Assembly (NCBI RefSeq): GCF_031569985.1
Contig: NZ_JAMQKA010000004.1
Span: forward strand, 166,555-230,554
Source of the DNA: JAMQKA01 sp031569985
Lineage (GTDB): Bacteria; Bacteroidota; Rhodothermia; Balneolales; Balneolaceae
Direction: 5' to 3'
DNA length: 64,000 nucleotides
Positions 56,011 through 64,000 of this stretch are shown in pieces; position 1 is the first letter of the stretch, and each line of letters starts with the position of its first letter. A program made the translations under genes and the position numbers. The notes under the pieces were generated by a model, which was not told the DNA's origin, made no database searches, and saw only the letters and a list, made by a program, of their open reading frames with translations.

Positions 56011-56439
56011 TTGTTTCAAATAGTTTTAGCTAACAAATTAAAACGGCAAATGGTATTTGGGGTACTAGTTATTGATATGACAAATTGCAATAAACTTGTT
56101 ACCGAACTTTTAGGTACTAAATTACAAATTCAGACTCAGGAGAAAATTGGGGTGGTTCAAAACGTGGCTATAAACACAAATGATGGGACCATTACATTTA
56201 TTTTTCTTTGTTATGCAAATTTTTTTGGTAAAATACATCGTCATTTTGCCATCCCACGAGAGGAAGTGGATTTTGTATTTTCAGGTGAAAATTTCTTTTT
56301 TGAAATAAAGAAAGAAAAATTGGTCGAGGCTGCCAGGTATACTACAAGAGGAAATTTGAAGGATTTTTCACCTGAATATCAACAAATTCAGGAACTCAAT
56401 ATCTCTGAAAATAATTTTACACTGGCCTATCAATGGTAA
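56011..56439 (+). CDS. PRC-barrel-like small protein
   Basis: The frame opens at a TTG (56011); an ATG at 56050 or 56077 is a likelier start. The core LVTELLGTKLQIQTQEKIGV followed by NVAINTNDGTITFIFLCY fits the PRC-barrel pattern, a small beta-barrel that binds metal ions or partner proteins. The C-terminal half is charged. It follows the REC-HisKA kinase by about 60-120 bp on the same strand. Confidence 0.6.
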   Translation: MFQIVLANKLKRQMVFGVLVIDMTNCNKLVTELLGTKLQIQTQEKIGVVQNVAINTNDGTITFIFLCYANFFGKIHRHFAIPREEVDFVFSGENFFFEIKKEKLVEAARYTTRGNLKDFSPEYQQIQELNISENNFTLAYQW

Positions 56440-56709
56440 ATCAGAATATTGGGAATAGTTAAAATCCAATACATTTGACTCACAATACAGCCATTCTTAA
56501 TAACTAAGAGTAAAACAAAACTTTTCCAACCTAATTATTTGAAGGGTTTTAACTTCCCTGCTATAAAATCATCAACCCGTTTCACTCAAGTGAGCATTCA
56601 ATTTCCTGCTACTCGAACTATATAAAAAAATTTTAATGTGAATTTGGCCTCTCGATCAAAAATAGTCGGAACTTTTCTGCCATGAGTAGTATATACAAAG
56701 CATACGAAG

Positions 56710-56721
56710 AACTACGTAGTT
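56710..56721. promoter_or_regulatory. Palindromic operator candidate upstream of the Ala-rich lipoprotein
   Basis: AACTACGTAGTT is a perfect 12-bp palindrome, with a second TACGTA 7 bp further on (56725-56730). It lies about 55-65 bp before the lipoprotein start, in the 337-bp gap 56440-56776 that otherwise holds no gene. A dimeric regulator could bind here; none is identified. Confidence 0.4.
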
Positions 56722-56776
56722 AAATACGTAATTATTCGTAGGAGTGACAATTAACCTTAATAAACCAAATTCATAT

Positions 56777-58114
56777 ATGAAACATTTAAAGATACCATCA
56801 TTACTGATAGTATTAGCTATCACATTGGCAGGTACAGCTTGTGATAACAACTCTGCAGGTCCTGGTGAGGGATCCGCTGCAGTTGAAGGACAAGTTCAAG
56901 ATGAGAATACACAAAATAAAGCCAAGTACTCGAGTCCAACCACGGCTGCAGCCGTTGAGGGAGCAACCGTAACGGCTGCACGAATTTCCTCTGACGGAAG
57001 CCTGGAAACTATTTCCGGTGCTGAAACTGAGACAAACGCAGAGGGCGAGTTCACCTTAAACATCAATGCTGAAGCCGTTGCCAATTCAGGCCAGCAGGTT
57101 ATTATAATGGCAGAAAAAAGCGGCCAGCAGTGGAAGACGTTTATAACCGGTGAACTTGAGAGTGGTAGTACCGTTCAGGTTCAACCGCTGACTGTAGAAT
57201 CATCCGGTGAAGCCGATGTATATTCCAAAATCGTAGCCGAAGGTAATGCTGAGATGGTGTCCAAGGCTGATATCGAAGCGTATATCGGGGCCAAGGCCTC
57301 ATCTGCAATTCAAAGCAACAGCCAGGCAGCAGCTACCTATGCTGAAGCATTGGCAGCAGAAGCAGAAGCACGTGCTGAGTTCTTTGCAAGTCAATCTGCT
57401 GAGATTACAGGAGATCAAAAACAGCAGATTATGGAGACAAAGACACAAGCACAGCTTCAGCTTGAAAGCGAGCTGAATGCGGCTACCAGTGCGGAAGATG
57501 AACAAGCAGCGATGGAAGCCTTCACAAAAACAGTGGTTAAAGCACACGCTGACGCTGGCGTCGATGCTGAGCTGTATGCCAAGGCTAAAGAGATGTCAAA
57601 TCGCGTATTTGTAAAGCACAGCAGTGAAGTTTCTGCTGAAGCTGAATCTGAAGCGAGAACCACAGCTGCCCTGTTTACCTCTTACGCTATAGATGCTGCT
57701 GTACAGGCACGCATGGAAGCGCAAGGTGCTACGGAATCTAACATCCAGGCTGCTGCTGATGCTGCAGTAACACTCCGTAGCGATATCAAAGCGATGACCG
57801 GAGCTACCAAGGAAGATATTGACGCTGCCTTCGAAACATATAACGAAGCTGTCGTTAATGCTCTTTCCCAAGAGTTTTCCGCTAATGCTCAAACAATGAC
57901 AGAAATTAATGCCCGAATTAATGAAGACAACGGGGCCAAAGCTGAACTTGAATCTTCACTGGAAGCTACACTGAGTCTTCAGATATTTGTAGATGCATAC
58001 ACAACATTCTATTCTGAAGTCAAAACGATTGTGGATGAAAGCTTCACAACTGCCAACGATGCAGAAGCCGAATTCGTGGCCGACATCATGGTTCTGGCTA
58101 ACCTGGGCAACTAG
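56777..58114 (+). CDS. Ala/Glu-rich lipoprotein with N-terminal beta domain
   Basis: I take ATG 56777 as the start (MKHLKIPSLLIVLAITLAGT), which gives a lipoprotein signal with Cys at residue 22, followed by DNNSAG. Residues about 30-125 look like a carboxypeptidase-regulatory-like beta domain (GATVTAARISSDGSLETISG, FTLNINAEAV). The remaining roughly 300 residues are very rich in Ala, Glu and Gln and must be helical (AATYAEALAAEAEARAEFFA, SESEARTTAAL), probably a long coiled coil facing away from the membrane. The composition differs strongly from neighbouring genes. A strong terminator follows. The role is unknown; adhesion or a structural surface role would be guesses. Confidence 0.85.
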   Translation: MKHLKIPSLLIVLAITLAGTACDNNSAGPGEGSAAVEGQVQDENTQNKAKYSSPTTAAAVEGATVTAARISSDGSLETISGAETETNAEGEFTLNINAEAVANSGQQVIIMAEKSGQQWKTFITGELESGSTVQVQPLTVESSGEADVYSKIVAEGNAEMVSKADIEAYIGAKASSAIQSNSQAAATYAEALAAEAEARAEFFASQSAEITGDQKQQIMETKTQAQLQLESELNAATSAEDEQAAMEAFTKTVVKAHADAGVDAELYAKAKEMSNRVFVKHSSEVSAEAESEARTTAALFTSYAIDAAVQARMEAQGATESNIQAAADAAVTLRSDIKAMTGATKEDIDAAFETYNEAVVNALSQEFSANAQTMTEINARINEDNGAKAELESSLEATLSLQIFVDAYTTFYSEVKTIVDESFTTANDAEAEFVADIMVLANLGN

Positions 58115-58144
58115 GTATTCAGCTACCAATTAGGAAACTCTAGA

Positions 58145-58178
58145 GGATCCCGAGCCAACCGGTTCGGGATCCTTTTTT
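58145..58178 (+). terminator. Strong intrinsic terminator after the lipoprotein
   Basis: A perfect 9-bp stem (GGATCCCGA / TCGGGATCC) with a 10-nt loop is followed by TTTTTT and further T-rich sequence. Confidence 0.9.
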
Positions 58179-58221
58179 ATTTCAACCGACTTCATTGAAT
58201 CTAATAATTGGCGGATGCCAA

Positions 58222-58290
58222 TCAATATGTGAACAGGCTGAAGAAAATACCCAAACAAAAAAAGACTAGTATCAAGGCATATTTATTCAT
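58222..58290 (-). CDS. Possible 22-aa hydrophobic peptide
   Basis: The minus-strand frame reads MNKYALILVFFCLGIFFSLF then TY, a single hydrophobic helix like known tiny membrane proteins. There is no strong Shine-Dalgarno. It lies between the lipoprotein terminator and the IS110 relic. It could be chance. Confidence 0.3.
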   Translation of the reverse strand: MNKYALILVFFCLGIFFSLFTY

Positions 58291-58388
58291 AATACTACTT
58301 TTTAAATTTTTATTGCACCGAACCACCTTACACTTAAGCTATAGGCTCCTGTATATTGAATCAAATACAAAATGGTAGGTTAACAAAT

Positions 58389-59028
58389 AAAATTGGTAGC
58401 TAGCAAGAATCGGCGTGGCCTGTCCGCTTAATGCGCGTGATATTATTCATGGCCTCCTCCCGGAATCGTAGATTACGGTTCTGGACAACCCTAACAAACC
58501 CAAGGAGGAAAGCCATGAACTTTTATATTCTCGAACATCCATATTACTGCGGAATCGACCTGCATGCAAGAAGCCCTGCAGGGTGCATCCTGGACGGGAC
58601 TGGAACCGTCGCCTATCACAAAAATATGCCCTGCCATCCGGAATATCTTCGATTGCCCGGCAGATGGGAATCGCCCAAACGCATCGGCCCCTGCTGCCCC
58701 TGCTCCGAGATGCTCCATAACTGGAATGGCCCGGCCGGGCCATAGCCCCGCGCGTGATCATCCGGGTCCAGGGCACGCAATATGTTCTATAGCCGTCCCG
58801 CAATAGGTGGGACCGGTGGGTGAATGCGGGCTTGTTTCGACCACCAACCGCCGAGCCTCTATATATGTTTGGTGCAGCCACGAAGGCTGTCAACCATCGT
58901 TGAATACTGCCTGCAGCAGCAATCCACCAGGCCATCGAATACAGAAAGGCGTGAAAAAAACTTGCCGGGGAGAGCTATTGCCTGTTGACTTTGGAAGCCG
59001 TATATGGATTATAGGGTATACGTCATAA
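58389..59028 (+). mobile_element. IS110-family relic (N-terminal transposase fragment 58515-58745)
   Basis: A strong Shine-Dalgarno (AAGGAGGA) precedes ATG 58515 (MNFYILEHPYYCGIDLHARS). The N-terminal region has the RuvC-like start of DEDD transposases, with the first acidic residue in CGIDLHA, then HKNMPCHPEY. The frame then becomes unlike the family and ends at 58745 (76 aa), so the remaining DEDD acidic residues and the C-terminal domain are missing. The following 280 bp are full of stops in all frames. The G+C-rich sequence differs from its surroundings, which supports insertion. IS110 elements carry a noncoding left end upstream of the gene that encodes the bridge RNA; here 58389-58514 would be its place. 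Element ends are not defined. Confidence 0.65.
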
Positions 59029-59041
59029 TTTTATTAGAAGT

Positions 59042-59464
59042 TCAGTGCTCTGATAATTCCTTAATCTTTTTCTTTGCCTTATCTGCAAACTCAACAGATG
59101 CTTGGTAATAATCTTGAGCTTTCGGTAATGGAGAAAAATCTCCAATCTTAATTGTCAGGATCGTTTGATCATTTTTTCTAGACAATTTGAAGGAATATGA
59201 TACATCATATGCATCCTCACTTAAGTCAACCCTTGGCAAGTATAGAGAAATATCCAAGTGATTATTTGGCTCAAATGTTCTGACAGTCATTTTGGAGTAA
59301 CCTTCCCATTCTATTATACTCCCGAGTCGTAATTTGTCCTCTGAAAAATCCTCTGGAAGCTCGTCCCACTGTTTATAGTATTTCGTATAGGTCAATACTT
59401 CCCAGACTTTTTCTTTCGAAGCGTTGATTTCAATTTGATCTTTTACAGTTAGTTTCTCTTCCAT
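59042..59464 (-). CDS. SRPBCC/AHSA1-like domain protein
   Basis: The 140-residue protein has the START-like fold pattern: IEINASKEKVWEVLTYTKYY near the N terminus, GSIIEWEGYSKMTVRTFEPN, and a long C-terminal helix (YQASVEFADKAKKKIKELSE). The family binds hydrophobic ligands or acts with Hsp90 as a stress protein. The ligand is unknown. The gene stands alone, 110 bp from the phosphoribosyltransferase gene. Confidence 0.85.
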   Translation of the reverse strand: MEEKLTVKDQIEINASKEKVWEVLTYTKYYKQWDELPEDFSEDKLRLGSIIEWEGYSKMTVRTFEPNNHLDISLYLPRVDLSEDAYDVSYSFKLSRKNDQTILTIKIGDFSPLPKAQDYYQASVEFADKAKKKIKELSEH

Positions 59465-59574
59465 ATTCCTTTAAATTAGCTCTGAGTTGTAATCGAAATG
59501 CTTTTAACGGGATTGCGCTCGGCACAGAGCCTATAATTTCTTTAAAAGTAACTCATTTGAACCTTAACAAGGAA

Positions 59575-60219
59575 CTAAAAAAGTTTTGTTGTCCCGCTAA
59601 GCTGTTTTTTCAGGTAGAGCTGAACATCTTCATCAGTAAGGTCTGTAAAGTTACAGTACCCCTGTGATACGGCTGCTAAATGTTGATATTTATTCAGGAT
59701 AAGCACTTCATCTGCTTCGGTCTCAAGCTTAGAGAGCCTGGTTAGGCCCGAAACGGGAGCTGCTATTACAATCTTTTCGGGATGATGCTTGCAGCACATT
59801 CGAATAGCACCAAACATCGTTGCCCCTGTTGCAATGCCGTCATCCACCAGAATAACCACTCGCCCTTTCAGAGAGGGCAAGTCTTCTCCGTTTCGGTATT
59901 GAAGGACACGCCGTTGAATTTCTTTCTTTTCCTTTGTCTGAACTTTGATAATAATATCTTTGGTAAGATATTTATTTGACCAGGGATCAAAGTACAGGCT
60001 GCCATCCTCTGCAATGACACCAAAGGCGGCTTCGGGCTGCTGAGGATAGCAGAGCTTTCGGGTTATGATTATGTCAAAATCACATCCCAAGGTAAGGGCT
60101 GCGAAATATCCTACTTCTACTCCTCCTCGCGGAATGGCTAATACGACAGGCTTTGCCGATTGATATTTTTTGAGAGCACTCCCCAGCGCTCTGCCGGCCT
60201 CTTTTCGATCCTCAAACAT
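59575..60219 (-). CDS. Phosphoribosyltransferase-family protein (stand-alone PRT domain)
   Basis: The 214-residue protein has the PRPP-binding loop VILVDDGIATGATM and the VVLAIPRGGVEVGYFAA segment typical of a broad family of stand-alone PRT proteins, often erroneously named ComF- or dienelactone-hydrolase-linked. No base specificity can be read. The PEAAFGVIAEDGSLYFD hood supports the family. The gene is preceded by a normal promoter-sized gap, with no coupling to neighbours. Confidence 0.88.
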   Translation of the reverse strand: MFEDRKEAGRALGSALKKYQSAKPVVLAIPRGGVEVGYFAALTLGCDFDIIITRKLCYPQQPEAAFGVIAEDGSLYFDPWSNKYLTKDIIIKVQTKEKKEIQRRVLQYRNGEDLPSLKGRVVILVDDGIATGATMFGAIRMCCKHHPEKIVIAAPVSGLTRLSKLETEADEVLILNKYQHLAAVSQGYCNFTDLTDEDVQLYLKKQLSGTTKLF

Positions 60220-60467
60220 TTAAGTAGTTTTCCTTAGGAGTTTAATCTATCAATGCATGCGAATAGATAATGCCCATTAAATTAATATTCCTTAAAACTT
60301 ATCACCAAGTCTATAGGTGCTTCTACCAAACAGATGAGGGGGATATTCCTACATAATGGCACACTAAAAATTGAATTGGTATTTTTGACCACAGAAGTAT
60401 AATTTATTTTATTGAATTACCTTCCCTAACAGAATGATTCTTTGGTACTTAACTAGTTGATGAGTCC

Positions 60468-60821
60468 ATGAGGAAAACTGAGTGGCTTAAAAAATCGATC
60501 AAAGAACGAATTCTTTGGTATGATAATGAGATAGGTGAGCTACGTGAATACCTTAGCAGAAATGCTACATTAGAAAAAAAGCAAGATCTGGATATTCGTA
60601 AGCAGCGACTGTTGCGATTTGCTGAGCGCATGGGATTCGATGATGTTCCCTTAGATGGTCGGGTAAGCGGAGAAAGCCTGGTCAAAAAATTCTATCATGA
60701 AGTCATATTCCATGCCCATCAATCGCTGCCCCTCGAAGGATCTCCCCTGGAAGAATGGCAACAAAAATTAGCCCATACCAGTGGCATTATCTCTGGGTTT
60801 ATGATGGCTGAGAAACGATAA
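60468..60821 (+). CDS. Unknown 117-aa charged protein
   Basis: This soluble helical protein begins MRKTEWLKKSIKERILWYDN and continues with a charged coiled coil (ELREYLSRNATLEKKQDLDI). I see no recognisable domain. The 248-bp gap before it holds no other gene. Confidence 0.55.
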   Translation: MRKTEWLKKSIKERILWYDNEIGELREYLSRNATLEKKQDLDIRKQRLLRFAERMGFDDVPLDGRVSGESLVKKFYHEVIFHAHQSLPLEGSPLEEWQQKLAHTSGIISGFMMAEKR

Positions 60822-60952
60822 AACCTCCGGTTTACGTGCACATCTCTACGACCTTCCCATAGTCAGGAAAAATATTTTCCTCTTCTAACAGTTTAATCAC
60901 TACCCCGACTATTATCGTAGTTCCAATTAATCTCTACCAAAAGATCCGCATA

Positions 60953-61216
60953 TTGAACAGATGGAAAGATACCGATCATCATGAGGAGGTCTATGAATAC
61001 GGTGGCTTTCTTATAACCCACCACCGCCTCATTGAATCCGGGACTCCCGCAAAACACAAAATGAAATGTGAAAAAGACTATATCTATAAGATGGAAAAGA
61101 AGAGCATTCATTTGGAAGCCGGCGGAGCTTCCTTCAGGGAGGCTAAAAGAAATATCATAGACAAAATTGACGATTTTAATAATTCTCAAAATGAGTGGCG
61201 TCCACTTTTAGACTAA
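60953..61216 (+). CDS. Possible small protein (87 aa, TTG start)
   Basis: The frame has no ATG at its start and is open from 60890. The reading MNRWKDTDHHEEVYEYGGFL, ITHHRLIESGTPAKHKMKCE looks protein-like, and the codon bias is acceptable. It could be a damaged or TTG-started gene. No domain is recognised. Confidence 0.35.
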   Translation: MNRWKDTDHHEEVYEYGGFLITHHRLIESGTPAKHKMKCEKDYIYKMEKKSIHLEAGGASFREAKRNIIDKIDDFNNSQNEWRPLLD

Positions 61217-61422
61217 AAAAGGATCGTCCAATTTCTTTACCTAGCCTTAACACAGCCATGACGAGGGTACTCTGGGTGTGAAGTCTCCTTCCTTCAGCAA
61301 ATCTCATAAACGAATATGGTTGTTACCTTGTTTTATTGGTTGTGGGAACATCAACATGAAATGCAGTTACAAGCTAAGCCTTCAGCTTATTATAAAATTT
61401 CAAATTAACGGTTTGCGTGAAA

Positions 61423-62373
61423 ATGAGTATCCAATTACACTACACGGAGGATCTTTCACAGGGGGTGAAGCGCTTGATGATCCAGGAGTGTAACAAGGCT
61501 TTGGACTATTTGGATAATGCCAGCGGAGAGGAGCAACGGCACGAAGCGGTCCATGAAGCCCGTAAGGCGTTTAAAAAAAACAGGGCCTGCTTGCGATTGG
61601 TGCGGGATCAGATTGACTATTACGAGGAGGAAAACGCCTGGTTCCGCGATCGAGGACGGGAAATATCAGACATCCGGGATGCCACCTCCAGCCTTGAAGT
61701 GTTGGAGCGGCTTCAAGAGCAATTTGATTCACACCTGTATGAGAACGCATTCAATGCAATTGAAAAACAATTACGTTCCTATCGTAAAGAATTGGCAAAG
61801 AAAGTATTCAACCAAGAGAAACGACTTGAAAGTATTCAGGAAGCACTTAAGAAGAAGCTCGAAACCATTCCGTGCTGGCCTCTAAAAATCCAATCCTTTG
61901 ATGAGCTGCGACCCAGCATCAAACGCACCTATAAACGGGGCTGTAAGGGTTTGCAACGGTCCCTGGAGCAGGGAAATGTGGAGGATTTCCACGAGTGGCG
62001 TAAACGGGCAAAGTATCTGCGTTACCAGATAGATGTGCTCAACAGGATCTGGCCTCCGGTTCTGGAAACCCTGGAAGATGAGCTGCATGCAGTAACCGAT
62101 TTTATTGGTACGCTCAATGATTTGGATACCCTGCAACATATTATCCAAAAAATGGACCGTCCTTTTGACAACCGGGAGGAAGAAATGATGTTCAACGCAC
62201 TGCTGGAAAAGCAGCAGTGCATTATGAAAGAACATGCCCTGTTAAAGGGCCGGAAGTTCTACTGCGACTCACCATCCGATTTTTGTGACCGCCTGGAAGT
62301 ATATTGGGAAACCCACCACCAGGAAATTGAAAATGAGAAATTGCCCCAGCCCGAACCCCTGGAATATTCGTAG
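61423..62373 (+). CDS. CHAD-domain protein
   Basis: I choose ATG 61423 (MSIQLHYTEDLSQGVKRLMI). The 316-residue product is all-helical and has the two CHAD hallmark helices with conserved His and basic residues: HEARKAFKKNRACLRLVRDQ near residue 45, and FHEWRKRAKYLRYQIDVLN near residue 190. CHAD domains bind polyphosphate, and many accompany polyphosphate-related enzymes; none is visible nearby. The stop precedes the minus-strand response-regulator fragment by 79 bp. Confidence 0.9.
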   Translation: MSIQLHYTEDLSQGVKRLMIQECNKALDYLDNASGEEQRHEAVHEARKAFKKNRACLRLVRDQIDYYEEENAWFRDRGREISDIRDATSSLEVLERLQEQFDSHLYENAFNAIEKQLRSYRKELAKKVFNQEKRLESIQEALKKKLETIPCWPLKIQSFDELRPSIKRTYKRGCKGLQRSLEQGNVEDFHEWRKRAKYLRYQIDVLNRIWPPVLETLEDELHAVTDFIGTLNDLDTLQHIIQKMDRPFDNREEEMMFNALLEKQQCIMKEHALLKGRKFYCDSPSDFCDRLEVYWETHHQEIENEKLPQPEPLEYS

Positions 62374-62452
62374 TAGCTTCATAGGTCTGTTTAAATCGAG
62401 TTCAGGATTCTATCGAGTGGCAATAAATTTTTGATTTTCAGATGAGATTAAA

Positions 62453-62741
62453 TTACTCCTTGAAGCGATACCGTACCCCTTTTACGGTTTCGATGTATTC
62501 ATTCCCGATCTTTTTGCGAATTTTGCGTACATGAACGTCCCGTACGATCCACTACATGTACTCCCGTGCCCCAGACATGGTTTAATATGGTCCGTCGGTC
62601 CAGCACCTTTCCTTTCGGGCTAGCCAGGTAAAAAAGCACCTCAAATTCTTTGCGGGGCAGCTGATTTATTGCTAGAGTGTCCGGGTTTTGGTATTCGTTT
62701 TGTCCCCAACTAGTAGAAGCGAATAAAATTAAAATTGCCAT
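62453..62741 (-). pseudogene. Frameshifted OmpR-type response-regulator DNA-binding fragment
   Basis: Minus-strand sequence encodes an OmpR/PhoB winged helix: LPRKEFEVLFYLASPKGKVL, DRRTILNHVWGTGVHVVDRT. A one-base frameshift follows, then DVHVRKIRKKIGNEYIETVK and GVRYRFKE ending at TAA 62453-62455. The receiver domain is absent. In its place is a short signal-peptide-like stretch (MAILILFASTSWGQ, ATG 62741). The fragment is therefore truncated, joined to foreign sequence and frameshifted. It is a remnant of a two-component regulator. Confidence 0.75.
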
Positions 62742-62813
62742 TAGAAATGACAGATTTCGTGTGTCGTCTCCTTGAAGCCAACGATTAGCATGTGTTGTTA
62801 AACAATAAAACAA

Positions 62814-62839
62814 CCCCGGCCACAATCAAGCGACCGAGG
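62814..62839 (-). terminator. Minus-strand hairpin, first of two related copies
   Basis: CCCCGGCC and GACCGAGG form a wobble-containing stem on the minus strand, followed there by TTGTTTTATTG. The sequence is similar to the hairpin at 62947-62972. Confidence 0.45.
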
Positions 62840-63469
62840 TCAATAATTGGAGTGGGAGATAAGATTAGGATATAGCCTTCAGTAAAGGACTTATATTTAA
62901 AACGTAAATTGGGGGAAATGGATTCCTAGTCGATAAGAGACTAAAACCCCGACCGTTTTCAAACGACCATGGCTAACTATTCAAAGTTATATTACACTCT
63001 ATAGATACCATTCAATGCACATCCTCACAAAAGAATTTGAATTGGAAATAAATCTGAAAAGGGGTTTGGATGCCGACAGTTCAGCTTTAAAAGTCGTTCT
63101 CGTTGCGGGTGTAATGGCATCGCAACCAGCCGACATGGCTGCTTGGTAATGGATACGCAGTTCAGCTTTCCCGGCGGCAATAGAAAATACTACGTACCCT
63201 TTTTACCGGACAATCAAACAGCAGGTTCAGCCAGCCTTTCCGGCTATTCAGTTATACTGAGTCTCGGGAAAGGACACAGTCCTTGGATTAGCAGGGAGGA
63301 AATTCCCACCACTTCAATAATCAAAATATCGAGGGGAGCGGGTGCAGCGTCCATTCAAGGCCTGCAAGCTAAGAGCAGGGAGAAAGGCTCTCTACTCTAG
63401 TCGAGGCTTAGTTAGACATCGCACTGACCGATATCCATTTATTAAAGCCTGAGTTCAAGTAATTTGAAC
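62840..63469. other. 630-bp stretch without a convincing gene
   Basis: Apart from the second hairpin I see no supported gene. A plus-strand 44-codon frame from ATG 63015 (MHILTKEFELEINLKRGLDA) is interrupted by a stop and continues in the same frame for about 34 codons; it could be a relic. The 85-codon frame 63143-63400 has a Ser/Gly-rich, unconvincing composition. Confidence 0.4.
62947..62972 (-). terminator. Minus-strand hairpin, second of two related copies
   Basis: CCCCGACCGTTT and AAACGACCATGG form a 12-bp stem with one mismatch and G-U pairs; on the minus strand TTTTAG follows. It could end transcription of the propeller-like gene beyond 63470 or of a lost gene. Confidence 0.5.
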
Positions 63470-64000
63470 TTAGAAGAAGTATAACTTTTTGTCTTTGGTC
63501 TTGGAAAAGATGCCTACGGCAGGATGAATCCCAAGCACATAAGGATCCTCGGTATAAAGTGCTACTTCGAACTCATCCCTAAGGTGGTTTGCTGATATGC
63601 GACGAGGCAGGCTTTGAGTTTTGACCATATTCGGCATTTCCTGAACGTCTATTTCATATAGTCCTCTGTTGGTTGCTAAGACCGACGAGGTGTGATTGAA
63701 ATTGATGGAGTTAATGCATTGTACCTCATCTTCCAGTTCATCAAAACGCGTCATATCACCCCAAATATCAAACTGGTATATTGTATTTTTAATCGCTACC
63801 AAGAACAGATCTTCGGAATTGGGGACAGGCTCGATTAAATCCACACTTCCCAATTTATTTACTTCCTCCATCGGTTCGACCTCCATTCTCATACCAGTAT
63901 TTTCAATAATATCCGGAATAAGCTGACCGATTACGCATCTGTTTTTGGGGGTCAGTCCGATCATGCGATCTCCCACGATAACCACATTATGAATGCGGGT
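63470..64000 (-). CDS. Partial gene for a propeller-like protein (5' end off window)
   Basis: The minus-strand frame is open to the right edge (TRIHNVV precedes the first internal GTG), so the 5' end is missing. About 176 residues are visible. Phrases such as DLFLVAIKNTIYQFDIWGDM and SVLATNRGLYEIDV resemble the blades of regulator-propeller or WD40-like repeats (the NRGLYEID pattern). The C terminus ends TKDKKLYFF without a membrane anchor. The family beyond this is not identifiable. Confidence 0.55.
   Translation of the reverse strand, partial: TRIHNVVIVGDRMIGLTPKNRCVIGQLIPDIIENTGMRMEVEPMEEVNKLGSVDLIEPVPNSEDLFLVAIKNTIYQFDIWGDMTRFDELEDEVQCINSINFNHTSSVLATNRGLYEIDVQEMPNMVKTQSLPRRISANHLRDEFEVALYTEDPYVLGIHPAVGIFSKTKDKKLYFF

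Noticed and set aside
56440..56776. A regulatory RNA in the leader of the lipoprotein gene
   Set aside because: Apart from short palindromes I see no conserved structure that supports a riboswitch.
63143..63400. 85-codon plus-strand frame near the right end
   Set aside because: Low-information Ser/Gly-rich translation with no domain or ribosome-binding site.

Overview
The window reads as chromosomal DNA of a Bacteroidota/Balneolota-type bacterium, probably a marine or halophilic Balneolaceae relative. The evidence is the very basic 30-residue bS22/mS38-like ribosomal peptide, an OstA-like/LptC envelope pair, a TamB homologue, a secreted metalloprotease with a TolB-like propeller and an outer-membrane barrel, AGCS symport, and many acidic proteins. 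No rRNA, tRNA, CRISPR array or intact transposase was seen.

Layout. Positions 1-12,750 hold one long minus-strand block: rqcH, aroK, aroB, tamB, rnr and the secreted metalloprotease, with overlaps or short gaps between neighbours. Positions 12,800-39,290 are housekeeping genes: an HU-type protein, an AGCS symporter, upp-lptC-ostA-like, an EF-G-like GTPase, asparaginase, a PolB-type exonuclease, glgC-glgA, a NatAB-type ABC exporter, a catalytically dead-looking M1 peptidase, an IMPase, Tex, ArgD and a threonine-degrading pair. Two damaged secreted-protein genes lie at 28.4-30.0 kb. A decayed DUF559 mini-element with inverted flanking repeats lies at 36.9-37.2 kb.

Positions 39,300-46,000 are an accessory module: an unknown 287-aa protein, two excisionase-like HTH proteins, an XRE/CI-like repressor with repeated operator-like sites, an SF3/AAA+-like replicative helicase, and directly after it an array of ten CTAAGA motifs around an A+T-rich tract. 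Repressor, helicase and iteron origin in this order resemble the replication module of phage satellites or integrative plasmids. No integrase or packaging gene is present. This is the best candidate here for an undescribed system.

Positions 46,500-56,000 are a dense signalling cluster: a PAS histidine kinase with an Rcp1-like response regulator, two tandem REC-PAS-HisKA_2 kinases, a PAS-PAS-hybrid kinase with a C-terminal receiver, and a REC-HisKA kinase. None carries a DNA-binding output domain. Small unknown, DUF3467 and secreted proteins are interleaved with them.

Positions 56,000-64,000 hold a PRC-barrel-like protein, an Ala/Glu-rich lipoprotein with a strong terminator, an IS110-family remnant, an SRPBCC protein, a phosphoribosyltransferase, a CHAD protein, a broken OmpR-type response-regulator fragment, and a propeller-like gene that runs off the right edge. 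The density of broken genes here suggests a degrading accessory region. All calls come from reading the sequence; no database search was possible.
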